Assembly: GCA_902803035.1 (NCBI GenBank)
Contig: CADCON010000056.1
Coordinates: 1 to 14,802, forward strand
DNA length: 14,802 nucleotides
Direction of reading: 5' to 3'
From: an uncultured Ruminococcus sp.
GTDB lineage: Bacteria > Bacillota > Clostridia > Oscillospirales > Acutalibacteraceae
The first letter of the stretch is position 1. Each line of letters begins with the position of its first letter. The position numbers and the translations under genes are program-made. The notes below the pieces were generated by a model that did not search any database, was not told the DNA's origin, and saw nothing but the letters and a program-made list of their open reading frames with translations. This document shows positions 7,270 to 13,966 of this stretch, one piece after another.

Positions 7270-8118
7270 TCAGGCTTCTATGTAGAGAATACCGAGGGTA
7301 TTGGGACCACAGTGGCTGAACACCGTGCAGCCCGCCCTGGTTTCCAGCACCTCGTCAAACATTCCGGAATCCCGCGCCTGCTTCAACGCGGCGTCAACTG
7401 GCCCGCGGCTTTCAAAGGTGTGGGTGATGAAAACCCTTCTTCTGACGACATTCGGAGTGGAGCGGAGCCGGTCGCCGATATACTGGGGAATCACCTTGTC
7501 AATGCTGCCGCGGTATTTCTTGCCGACGGACATCTTGCCGTCGATCACTTCAATGCAGGGCTTGAGCCGGAGCAGATTCGCGCCAAGAGCGGCAACGCCG
7601 GAGCATCTGCCGCCCTTCCAGAGGAATTCCAGCGTATCGATCACAAAGCTGGTGCGTACCTTCGGAACGATTCCGGCGAGCTTCTCCGCGATTTCCCCCG
7701 CGCTCATGCCGCTTTCGATCATGTCGGCGGCGGCGAGCACTACCAGAAGAATGCCGGTCGAGAGGTTGGCGGATTCCACAATGTAGATATTGTCGAGATT
7801 TTCCGCGCCGATGCAGGCATTGGCATAAGCGGAGGAAAACTCGCGGCTGATAGTGAAGAAAAGCACGTCGTATTCGTCCGCGGGCCATTGGCGGAAAAGC
7901 TCCTCGTATTCATGCGGCGGCGCGGCTGCGGTCTTGGAGATATTTCCGGTCTCCCTGTAATACTTCAGGATATCGTCTGTTGTGATATCCACGCCGTCAT
8001 GATAGCTTTTTTCGCCGAGATTGACGACAAAGGGATGTATTTCGATGTTGTATTTCCGAGCAAGCTCAGGGGAAATATCGCAGGTGGAATCCGCGATGAT
8101 TTTAATTTTCCTGGACAT
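7270..8118 (-). CDS. DegV family fatty-acid-binding protein
   Basis: The 282-residue protein has the DegV/FakB length and layout: an N-terminal IKIIADSTCDI strand, the PFVVNLGEKSYHDG segment, the conserved Thr63 in KTAAAPPHEYEELF, and the C-terminal FITHTFESRGP, SHCGPNTLGI signature. DegV proteins bind a fatty acid; as FakB subunits they present it to the FakA kinase to make acyl phosphate for phospholipid synthesis. No fakA gene is in the window. The usual SSGLSGTY ligand-site motif reads SREFSSAY at residues 91-98, so ligand preference may differ. The start is the ATG at 8116-8118, preceded by AAAGGTG; an upstream GTG in frame overlaps that ribosome binding site and was rejected. It lies 44 bases after the membrane protein gene and is probably its co-transcribed partner. 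Confidence 0.93.
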   Translation of the reverse strand: MSRKIKIIADSTCDISPELARKYNIEIHPFVVNLGEKSYHDGVDITTDDILKYYRETGNISKTAAAPPHEYEELFRQWPADEYDVLFFTISREFSSAYANACIGAENLDNIYIVESANLSTGILLVVLAAADMIESGMSAGEIAEKLAGIVPKVRTSFVIDTLEFLWKGGRCSGVAALGANLLRLKPCIEVIDGKMSVGKKYRGSIDKVIPQYIGDRLRSTPNVVRRRVFITHTFESRGPVDAALKQARDSGMFDEVLETRAGCTVFSHCGPNTLGILYIEA

Positions 8119-8162
8119 TTTTATCACCTTTTAGTTAATATGAATGGATTTTCCGCTCAGCC

Positions 8163-9626
8163 TCATACGATGCACCAGCAGCCGTAGACGACGCATCCCG
8201 TGCAGAAGGCCAGGTAGATGAACACAGTGAGCAGATAGAGAATCTGGGAGACAAAGCTGAGTTTTTTCTTCATGCTCAGCACCTTCATGCCGTTGGAGAG
8301 CATCGTGACGCCCAGAGCTAGCAGGACGGGAACGACGCGGAAATCCATGAACGCGGCGTCGGTTGCCCCCATGTTCTGAAGCACATAATACGCAATCGCG
8401 CAGCCGGTCAGGGCGATAAGCGTCCAGATGTTGACCTTCTTTTTTGAATCGGCGTGGGCGATCATGTTGCCGAAAACACAAAGCCCCGAAATAGCGGCCG
8501 CCGTGAAGGCTATCGCAATGAATACCACAAACACCAAAGATGGCAGGTCGCTGTCAATGGATGTTCTGCTGCCGAATATGGAGGATTTTACCAGATAAAT
8601 CCACGCGTTTTTGTCTTTGGGGCTGACAATTGTTTCAAAAAGCTCTCCCATTGAGAATGATGCGAATTTCGTCCTGAAATCCAGGCTGCCCTGATAGTTG
8701 CCAAGGAGCCGCATGATTCCCGTGGATTTTCCCATCATCATATTCCTGACAGGGTAGACAAAGCTCAGCACACCCCAGACAGCCACGCCGCCCAGCGTCT
8801 GAAGCAGGGTGGAAATGGTGTTGACAGCGTTCTTTCTGGCAAACACGCGGCAGAGATTGATAATGATCAGAACGGCAAAAACAGGAATGAATATCAGCGC
8901 GGAATTGTCGGTCATCACGGCGATACCGTAGGATACGCTCATGAAAATGAAATCAAATCCGTTGGTAAAGTTGTTCCATCTTGAAAGGAACATGAAGGCC
9001 AGCGTCATGGCGGCGAACATGGGCATCAGCGGGCTGATTTCCCCGCCCAGACGGATCAGTCCCGGATGGAACGCGATGATGGCGGTGCCGAGATAGACCG
9101 CGGTGTCGTTCACTTCCAGCTCGCAGAGAATGTAATAGACCGCAATCGTGCTCACAATGCCGAGATATTCCGTCACGATACGCACGATATCCAGAGAATA
9201 CGGCGCGGTGAAGCGGAACATGGCCATAAAGTTATAGAGGAACGCGGACGCGATGTAATACAGCGGCTGCGTCGCTTCGGGCAGCGTGAGATTGGTCTGC
9301 ACGGCGGAGAACGTGTCGAATTCCGGCCCGGACATCTCCGCTCCGGACGTGAATATGACATAGCACAGCCGCAGGACAATGGATACAAATAGAATGATGT
9401 AGACGGTGCGGCGTTCGCTGTTGGTTTTTTTCCAAGCGGAATAAATCAGACCGATCACCAGCGAAACGATAATGACCGCGCCGAAAATCTTCAGCACGAA
9501 ATGACCGAAGAAATGGTCGATAATGCTGAATACCAAAAAACCGACGGCGGTAAACATTGCCATCCATAAGTACGACCAATTGTCGATGCGGTTGTCTTCA
9601 CGCAGCTTCTTTTTTGCCTGGGACAT
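8163..9626 (-). CDS. Polytopic membrane protein, GT-C (family 39-like) glycosyltransferase candidate
   Basis: The 487-residue protein has about 10-12 hydrophobic helices. After two N-terminal helices, Arg86 ends a helix and a loop follows with PEFD (Asp104) and then TQPLYY at 119-124. This resembles the first periplasmic loop of GT-C enzymes of the PMT/ArnT type, where an acidic residue and a PPLYY-like motif contribute to catalysis and lipid-donor binding. The next helices have an AFHPGLIRLGGEISPLMP stretch also reminiscent of that fold. If correct, it would transfer a sugar from a polyprenyl-phosphate donor to a protein or surface polymer outside the membrane. The tail has four cysteines (475, 478, 483, 485). 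The ATG at 9626 has GGGTGA upstream; the TTG at 9686 lacks a ribosome binding site. The fold is fairly well supported; the enzymatic role is less sure. Confidence 0.65.
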   Translation of the reverse strand: MSQAKKKLREDNRIDNWSYLWMAMFTAVGFLVFSIIDHFFGHFVLKIFGAVIIVSLVIGLIYSAWKKTNSERRTVYIILFVSIVLRLCYVIFTSGAEMSGPEFDTFSAVQTNLTLPEATQPLYYIASAFLYNFMAMFRFTAPYSLDIVRIVTEYLGIVSTIAVYYILCELEVNDTAVYLGTAIIAFHPGLIRLGGEISPLMPMFAAMTLAFMFLSRWNNFTNGFDFIFMSVSYGIAVMTDNSALIFIPVFAVLIIINLCRVFARKNAVNTISTLLQTLGGVAVWGVLSFVYPVRNMMMGKSTGIMRLLGNYQGSLDFRTKFASFSMGELFETIVSPKDKNAWIYLVKSSIFGSRTSIDSDLPSLVFVVFIAIAFTAAAISGLCVFGNMIAHADSKKKVNIWTLIALTGCAIAYYVLQNMGATDAAFMDFRVVPVLLALGVTMLSNGMKVLSMKKKLSFVSQILYLLTVFIYLAFCTGCVVYGCWCIV

Positions 9627-9724
9627 AAAGTCATCACCCTTCGTTTTGATAAAAGATCCAGTGTTCCTGAATCTGTCACACAGCAATGCCCCATTTCACG
9701 AAGGAATCACTGTATAACATATTG

Positions 9725-9753
9725 ATTTTAACATAATTGATAGAAAAATTCAA
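9725..9753 (-). promoter_or_regulatory. Promoter for the GT-C-like / degV operon
   Basis: Read on the minus strand, TTGAAT (9753-9748) and TAAAAT (9730-9725) are separated by 17 bases, and a TG one base before the -10 box gives an extended -10. The region is strongly AT-rich. The leader to the ATG at 9626 would be about 90 bases. It lies just beyond the terminator of the neighbouring decarboxylase operon. Confidence 0.8.
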
Positions 9754-9790
9754 TATATTTTTAAAAAATTATTACACAATTGATAAGCGG

Positions 9791-9840
9791 ATGAAGAAAA
9801 ACGCCTTGCCTGTCCGCATTACGGAGCAGGCAAAGCGTTT
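9791..9840 (-). terminator. Terminator of the sodium-pump decarboxylase operon
   Basis: On the minus strand a long hairpin (arms 9840-9822 and 9816-9799, with one mismatched or bulged position and the loop TAATG) is followed by GTTTTTCTTC, a T-rich run. It lies 23 bases after the stop of the beta subunit gene and insulates the next promoter at 9725-9753. Confidence 0.87.
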
Positions 9841-9863
9841 GAAGCGATGATTCAGACGGAAGC

Positions 9864-11114
9864 TCAGCCGAGAACGGCGAGCAGAACGCCCGCGGCGACA
9901 GCCGAACCGATGACGCCCGCGACATTCGGGCCGAGCGCGTGCATGAGAAGGTAATTGGAGGGATTGGTTTCCTGACCGACCTTCTGCGAAACCCTGGCCG
10001 CCATGGGCACGGCGGAGACGCCTGCCGAACCGATCAGCGGATTGACCTTGCCGCCCGTGAAGATATACATGAGTTTGCCGAAGACCACGCCGAATGCCGT
10101 TCCAAGGCAGAAGGCGGCGAGTCCCAGCCCGACGATCATGAGGGTTTCGGCGGTGAGGAATACTTCCGCTCTGGCGGTTGCGCCGACGGTGACGCCAAGG
10201 AAGATAGTGACGATGTTCATCAGCTCATTCTGGGCGGCGTCAGAGATTCTCTTGACCACGCCGCTCTCACGCATGAGGTTGCCGAGCATGAGCATTCCCA
10301 CCAGCGGAGCCGCGGAAGGCAGGAGCAGCGCGACGACTATCGTCACGATGATCGGGAACATGATCTTTTCGGTTTTGGATACCGTGCGGAGCTGGGTCAT
10401 GACCACCGCGCGTTCCTTCTTGGTGGTGAGCAGGCGCATGATAGGCGGCTGGATAATCGGCACCAACGCCATATAGCTGTACGCGGCGACCGCGATAGGA
10501 CCGAGATAATCGGCTGCCAGCTTGGAGGTGACATAAATCGCCGTAGGGCCGTCCGCGCCGCCGATGATGGCGATGGAGCCGGCGACCTTGGCGGGAAAGC
10601 CGAGAAGGATCGCGCCGCAGAAGGTGAAGAAAATGCCGATCTGTGCGGCCGCTCCCAGAATGAAGCTCTTGGGATTGGCGATCAGGGGGCCGAAGTCAGA
10701 CATCGCGCCGATGCCGAGGAAGATGAGCGGAGGATAGATGCCCAGCTTGACGCCGAGATAGAGATAATACAGCAGACCGCCGGAGTGAGCCACTTCCACA
10801 TAGGTCTGTCCGTCGGGCATGATGACCTGCCCGTATTTGGCGATTTCGGTCGCCGAGGCTTTCGCAATGGGAATCAGCTCTGTGGTGGGCACGTCCATGA
10901 CGCCGGAGAGCGGCAGGTTGACCAGCAGCATTCCGAAGGCAATCGGAAGCAGCAGCAGCGGCTCAAACTGCCTGCCGATGGCGAGATAGAGCAGGAAGCA
11001 GGCGATGCCGATCATAACGGCGTTTTTCCAGCCGTCGCCCTGAAACAGACCGATCAGGCCGGAGTCGCTGAGAATGCTTAAAACAGACTCCCAGATGGAA
11101 TGAAGAATTTCCAT
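9864..11114 (-). CDS. oadB: Sodium ion-translocating decarboxylase, beta subunit
   Basis: This 416-residue polytopic protein matches the OadB/MmdB/GcdB family, the membrane subunit that decarboxylates carboxybiotin and exports sodium ions. Visible signatures are the N-terminal PLLLLPIAFGMLLVNLP segment, the YPPLIFLGIGAMSDFGPLIANP segment, the re-entrant loop IIGGADGPTAIYV with the conserved Asp188, the FLGVTVGATARAEVFL helix, and the C-terminal HALGPNVAGVIGSAVAAG motif. Length is close to family norm. Subunit sequence alone cannot separate oxaloacetate, methylmalonyl-CoA and glutaconyl-CoA decarboxylases, so the symbol is a family name. The gene follows the gamma-like subunit by 44 bases and has AAAGGTGG upstream. 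No carboxyltransferase alpha subunit or biotin-carrier gene is in the window; these must be encoded elsewhere if the enzyme is functional. Confidence 0.97.
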   Translation of the reverse strand: MEILHSIWESVLSILSDSGLIGLFQGDGWKNAVMIGIACFLLYLAIGRQFEPLLLLPIAFGMLLVNLPLSGVMDVPTTELIPIAKASATEIAKYGQVIMPDGQTYVEVAHSGGLLYYLYLGVKLGIYPPLIFLGIGAMSDFGPLIANPKSFILGAAAQIGIFFTFCGAILLGFPAKVAGSIAIIGGADGPTAIYVTSKLAADYLGPIAVAAYSYMALVPIIQPPIMRLLTTKKERAVVMTQLRTVSKTEKIMFPIIVTIVVALLLPSAAPLVGMLMLGNLMRESGVVKRISDAAQNELMNIVTIFLGVTVGATARAEVFLTAETLMIVGLGLAAFCLGTAFGVVFGKLMYIFTGGKVNPLIGSAGVSAVPMAARVSQKVGQETNPSNYLLMHALGPNVAGVIGSAVAAGVLLAVLG

Positions 11115-11158
11115 TAAGTAATTACCACCTTTCGAGGGTACAGAATCGTGTGCCGGAA

Positions 11159-11599
11159 TCAGAAGGGACGCGTGTTTTCATACACGCCGGCCGCCGCCCA
11201 GGAGCTGCGCTGCCCGGAGGGACGCTGTGAACGCGAAATTTTCTTTATCCTGCAGCTTTTGCCGCCGCTCACCGCGGCGACCGCGGCGGCGATGACGGCG
11301 ATGATCTCGCCGGGAATTTCTCCGTCGTCCGGCGCCGGACTCTGCGGAGCGGGGACGGACGGGGGCGCAGTCTTTTCCGCTTCGGCCGCTTTCCGGGCGT
11401 CCGCCTTCTTCTGTCTGGAAGCGGTCACGGAGCGGAAGATGCCGCCGTAGGCGTAAAAGATGAAAATCAGCAGGAGCAGGATCACGAAAACAATGATGAT
11501 GCCGGCGGAGGTGACGACCGCCATGAGCATCCCCTTGCTGTCGCTCAATTCAGTGCCGGTCTGCGCTGCGAACGCGAACGGCATGAAGGTTGTCAACAT
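11159..11599 (-). CDS. oadG: OadG-like gamma subunit of sodium-pump decarboxylase
   Basis: The 146-residue protein has a short N-terminus, one membrane helix (about residues 26-50), a charged and proline-rich linker (about 60-92), and the C-terminal signature of clostridial OadG-family proteins: PGEIIAVIAAAVAAVSGG, then CRIKKISRS and a final SSWAAAGVYENTRPF. Gamma subunits anchor and stabilise the complex between the cytoplasmic carboxyltransferase and the membrane beta subunit, and in some enzymes bind a zinc ion. This gene is first in the operon, ahead of the beta subunit. The ATG at 11599 has GGGAGAG about ten bases upstream, and a strong promoter lies about 95 bases further up. The first residues could form part of a cleavable or non-cleaved hydrophobic segment, but no clear signal peptide is present. 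The proline-rich linker is where fused biotin domains sit in other systems, but there is no biotinylation MKM motif here. Confidence 0.88.
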   Translation of the reverse strand: MLTTFMPFAFAAQTGTELSDSKGMLMAVVTSAGIIIVFVILLLLIFIFYAYGGIFRSVTASRQKKADARKAAEAEKTAPPSVPAPQSPAPDDGEIPGEIIAVIAAAVAAVSGGKSCRIKKISRSQRPSGQRSSWAAAGVYENTRPF

Positions 11600-11642
11600 A
11601 GGAAATCATCTCTCCCAACATAGTTTTTTTGCTGTTTCAAGA

Positions 11643-11669
11643 GCAGCGGAGAGGAAAACGCGCCGCTGC
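11643..11669 (-). other. Hairpin in the leader of the gamma subunit gene
   Basis: GCAGCGG (11643-11649) is complementary to CCGCTGC (11663-11669) across a 13-base loop. It sits between the promoter and the ribosome binding site of the gamma subunit gene. There is no T run after it, so it is not a terminator; it may stabilise the 5' end of the transcript. Low confidence for any function. Confidence 0.4.
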
Positions 11670-11693
11670 CCCGACAGGCAATACTTATCAATT

Positions 11694-11722
11694 ATTATAG
11701 CTCACGCAATCGCTTTTTTCAA
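11694..11722 (-). promoter_or_regulatory. Promoter for the decarboxylase gamma-beta operon
   Basis: On the minus strand TTGAAA (11722-11717), a 17-base spacer and a perfect TATAAT (11699-11694) make a strong sigma-A-type promoter. Transcription would begin near 11687, giving a leader of about 90 bases. It is divergent from the promoter at 11858-11886. Confidence 0.85.
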
Positions 11723-11857
11723 CAATGAGAAGCCGATTATTCCCGGATGATTTCCATTTTTTCCGTTTTAAATAGAATTATTCCTGTTTTTTTGTTAACT
11801 TGCTGCATTCCATGGGCGGGGGGAATGTATATAAATTATTAACGATGAAAAAGATGA
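11723..11857. other. Divergent intergenic core, no gene seen
   Basis: The gap between the gamma subunit gene and the NAGPA gene is 392 bases. Its outer parts are the two leaders and promoters. This middle part is AT-rich with a T8 run and a short GGGCGGGGGG run near 11815. No convincing ORF with a ribosome binding site, no tRNA and no extended inverted repeat was found. Confidence 0.6.
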
Positions 11858-11886
11858 TTGCAAAAAAGCGGAGCAGGTACTATAAT
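11858..11886 (+). promoter_or_regulatory. Promoter for the NAGPA-domain gene
   Basis: TTGCAA (11858-11863) and a perfect TATAAT (11881-11886) are separated by 17 bases. The transcript would start near 11893, leaving about 100 bases of leader before the ATG at 11992. Confidence 0.8.
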
Positions 11887-11991
11887 GAGTGAAGGAGACT
11901 TTGCAAACCGTTCGTCCGGAAGAAGCAGATCTTGACGGATTCTGTTTTTCGTTTGTTTTATTAATCATTCAAAAGGAGCAATGGCAGGTTT

Positions 11992-13071
11992 ATGTCAAGG
12001 GATCAACATTCGCGCTCACCCGCAAAAAATGCGCCTCAGAATCATAAGAAGTCATCCGTCGGCAAGGTGCTTGATGCTCTGATCTATTTACTTCTTTTCT
12101 CGGTTTTCCTGGTGAGTCTGGTCAGATTTGGCGCGGTGGACGCCGTTCTGGGGATGCTGAACGGCTCAGGCAAAAATGAAGGAAGGGAATTCAGCCTTTA
12201 TCAGGACGCCGGGAACTTGTGCGGCGAGGCGGAAGCGTATATTGCCGATGTGGTCAGAAACCGCGATCCGGTTTATGTGATCCCCATCGATACATTCGAA
12301 GCGCCGGTGCCGGATCCTTCCAAATACGATGAAGCGTTTGAGAATTACGAGGATAAGACCATAGAGGTTCACTATCACAAGGAGAGATTGCACGAATCAT
12401 GGTTCCATTATGCCGAAATAAGAATCAAGCATCCCTCGCAGTTCCGGATGGCACTGGCTGACAATCAGTTCGGGAAAAAAAGGAGAACGCCTTCGCGTCA
12501 GGCAAGGCAGGTCAACGCTGTCGTGGCGGTCAACGGGTGCTTCTACAACCGACGGCCGTTCGGCTTCCTGATGCACCGCGGGCAGATACTTCTGAACAAA
12601 CCGGCCGGACTGGATGTGCTTCTGATAGATTCCGAAGGCAACTTTCACATTATCCGCGACGAAGAGGTTATGTCAAGCGGCGTTCTGGAGAAGAATGAGA
12701 TGGTCAGTGCCGTTGCTTTCGGACCCCAGCTGGTCAAGGATGGTCAGGCGATGCGGATCACCAGCAGGTTCTGGCAACCGGATACCACTGAGCCGCGTAC
12801 GGCAATATGCCAGTATGAAGATGATCTGCACTACCTTATATGCATAGGCGAGGGAAGAAACACGGAGAGCAAAGGAATCACAATGCAGACCTTTGCCGAC
12901 GAATTGGCAAAAACCGGCGTGAAAACCGCCTATAATCTTGACGGCGGTCAGTCGGGCACGCTGATTATCGGCAATCACAGGAAAAACAGAATAGGCTGGT
13001 CATCCAAAGAGAAGGCGCAGGGGGATATTCTCTACTTCGCCACCGCCCTGGAGGAAAACGAACGCGGATGA
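11992..13071 (+). CDS. Membrane-anchored phosphodiester glycosidase (NAGPA) domain protein
   Basis: The 359-residue protein has a basic N-terminus, one membrane helix at about residues 25-47 and an extracytoplasmic NAGPA domain at about 130-352. Diagnostic stretches are VVAVNGCFYN (Asn181-Gly182-Cys183-Phe184), FGPQLVKDG near 243, the EPRTAICQ segment near 266, and NLDGGQSGTL at 315-324. The domain is named after the mammalian enzyme that uncovers mannose-6-phosphate. Bacterial members act on phosphodiester-linked sugars in the cell envelope, such as teichoic or exopolysaccharide material, although most are uncharacterised. The topology places the enzyme outside the membrane. The nearest strong ribosome binding sequence, AAAAGGAG, is 13 bases before this ATG, which is long; a weaker GGCAGG lies four bases upstream. 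An ATG at 11981 is out of frame. The gene is probably monocistronic. Confidence 0.9.
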   Translation: MSRDQHSRSPAKNAPQNHKKSSVGKVLDALIYLLLFSVFLVSLVRFGAVDAVLGMLNGSGKNEGREFSLYQDAGNLCGEAEAYIADVVRNRDPVYVIPIDTFEAPVPDPSKYDEAFENYEDKTIEVHYHKERLHESWFHYAEIRIKHPSQFRMALADNQFGKKRRTPSRQARQVNAVVAVNGCFYNRRPFGFLMHRGQILLNKPAGLDVLLIDSEGNFHIIRDEEVMSSGVLEKNEMVSAVAFGPQLVKDGQAMRITSRFWQPDTTEPRTAICQYEDDLHYLICIGEGRNTESKGITMQTFADELAKTGVKTAYNLDGGQSGTLIIGNHRKNRIGWSSKEKAQGDILYFATALEENERG

Positions 13072-13147
13072 TACCGGATTATTGCATTTTCCGGTGAGGA
13101 TCGTTGCCGAAAGAAGAAATATCAGGGGAGAAAACAAAAAAAAACAC

Positions 13148-13176
13148 TTGACTAACGTCCCGATGTGTGGTATAGT
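13148..13176 (+). promoter_or_regulatory. Promoter of the rpmG-secE-nusG operon
   Basis: TTGACT (13148-13153), a 17-base spacer and TATAGT (13171-13176) give a near-consensus promoter. Start of transcription near 13183 leaves a leader of about 155 bases before rpmG, unusually long for a housekeeping operon and containing a U-loop hairpin and a small ORF. Confidence 0.82.
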
Positions 13177-13192
13177 TATAGTACCTCGCATT

Positions 13193-13215
13193 GGGCGTGT
13201 TTTTTTTATGCGCCT
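13193..13215 (+). other. U-loop hairpin at the 5' end of the rpmG leader
   Basis: GGCGTGT (13194-13200) can pair with ATGCGCC (13208-13214), using two G-U pairs, around a loop of seven T residues; a further G-U pair extends it at both ends. It would lie about 10 to 32 bases into the transcript. It could protect the RNA end or be a protein site. The T run is inside the loop, so it is not a terminator. Confidence 0.4.
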
Positions 13216-13261
13216 GTTTTGTATGCCGACGGCTGCGGCCGCGGTATCGAGGGAGGCTGAA

Positions 13262-13312
13262 ATGCCGCCGGATACGCTTTGTTATTGCAGAGGCAGGGTG
13301 GGCCTGCGGTAA
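13262..13312 (+). CDS. Candidate 16-residue leader ORF upstream of rpmG
   Basis: An ATG at 13262 is preceded by GGGAGG (13251-13256) with a five-base gap, one of the better ribosome binding sites in the window. It opens a frame encoding MPPDTLCYCRGRVGLR and ends with TAA at 13310-13312, 26 bases before rpmG. A hairpin with stem GCAGG (13293-13297) and CCTGC (13303-13307) lies in its second half, where a translating ribosome would disrupt it. The same frame could start at 13208, but that ATG has no ribosome binding site. It may be a translated leader peptide that tunes expression of L33, SecE and NusG, for example through its CYC or arginine codons, or simply a chance ORF. No homolog is recognised. 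Confidence 0.4.
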   Translation: MPPDTLCYCRGRVGLR

Positions 13313-13338
13313 ATTATTCCGTTACGGGAGGTGCCGAA

Positions 13339-13488
13339 ATGAGAGTTAAGATCACATTGGCATGCACAGAGTGCAAGCAGAGAAACTACAACACTGTCAA
13401 GAACAAGAAGAACAACCCTGACAGACTTGAGATGAAGAAGTACTGCAGATTCTGCAAGAAGCATACTTCGCACAAGGAAAGCAAGTAA
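13339..13488 (+). CDS. rpmG: 50S ribosomal protein L33, four-cysteine (zinc-binding) form
   Basis: The 49-residue protein MRVKITLACTECKQRNY... is L33. It has CTEC (Cys9, Cys12) and CRFC (Cys36, Cys39), the four-cysteine C+ form that binds zinc; zinc-free paralogs expressed under zinc limitation lack these. It also has the KKHTSHKESK end typical of the family. It is a small protein of the large ribosomal subunit near the E site. The ATG at 13339 has GGGAGGTG upstream. A longer in-frame reading from 13279 lacks a ribosome binding site and any homology. It is the first full gene of the operon with secE and nusG, the common bacterial order. Confidence 0.97.
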   Translation: MRVKITLACTECKQRNYNTVKNKKNNPDRLEMKKYCRFCKKHTSHKESK

Positions 13489-13505
13489 GGGAGGACGGAT
13501 GATTG

Positions 13506-13910
13506 ATGAGCGACAAGTCAATCAGGAAGGAAGACAAGACCGCGTCCGGCAAAACGGACAAAAAGACTTCTCTCCGGAAGGACGCCCCCAAGAAGGATGC
13601 TTCTAAAAAGGATTCGTCCAAGAAGAAGGTCAATCCCATCAAGGCGACAGCTAAATTCTTCCGCGAGTACAAAAGCGAGATCAAGAAAATCTCATGGCCG
13701 ACGGTCAAGGATACCACCAGAAACGCGGCAATCACCCTCGCGGCCATCGCCGTTGTGGGCGTGTTCATCTGGGTGCTTGATTTTGCCCTGAGCGAAGTCA
13801 GGGATTTCGGTCTCAAGAAGATTCCCGAATGGTCCGCTTCGATGAAAGCCGACGACGCCGTCAGCACTTCGGATCTGATCGAAGTGTCCGGGAGCGACGC
13901 GGCCGAATGA
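13506..13910 (+). CDS. secE: Preprotein translocase subunit SecE
   Basis: SecE clamps the SecY channel. The single-helix core is clear: FFREYKSEIKKISWPT at 51-66 followed by a membrane helix at about 74-95. At 134 residues it is roughly twice the length of a minimal Bacillus-type SecE. The extra length is a lysine/serine/aspartate-rich N-terminal tail of about 50 residues with repeated KKDxSKK units, and an acidic C-terminal tail of about 35 residues. The start is ambiguous: the ATG at 13506 is 11 bases after GGGAGG, while a TTG at 13503, one codon upstream in the same frame, is eight bases away. The 13499 ATG is out of frame. The gene lies between rpmG and nusG with short gaps. Confidence 0.95.
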   Translation: MSDKSIRKEDKTASGKTDKKTSLRKDAPKKDASKKDSSKKKVNPIKATAKFFREYKSEIKKISWPTVKDTTRNAAITLAAIAVVGVFIWVLDFALSEVRDFGLKKIPEWSASMKADDAVSTSDLIEVSGSDAAE

Positions 13911-13966
13911 CAACAATGCAGCATGGACATCATTACAGGCAGTAGAGCAGATGGGAGTGAATGCTA

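Noticed and set aside
7267..8187. 306-residue plus-strand ORF over the degV-family gene
   Set aside because: It is antisense to a clear DegV protein, has no recognisable family, and starts inside the terminator.
9939..11081. 380-residue plus-strand ORF over the beta subunit gene
   Set aside because: It is antisense to a strongly conserved gene; its histidine/aspartate/glutamate-rich composition is typical of reverse-strand reading of a hydrophobic gene.
11981..12082. 33-residue ORF overlapping the NAGPA start
   Set aside because: The ribosome binding site is only two bases away, too close for efficient initiation, and the sequence has no coding character.
13073..13095. ACCGGA/TCCGGT hairpin after the NAGPA gene as a terminator
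   Set aside because: The stem is only six pairs with an eleven-base loop and no following T run.
13180..13338. A tRNA gene in the rpmG leader, as found beside secE in some bacteria
   Set aside because: No cloverleaf, no TTCRA T-loop and no CCA-like end could be found.
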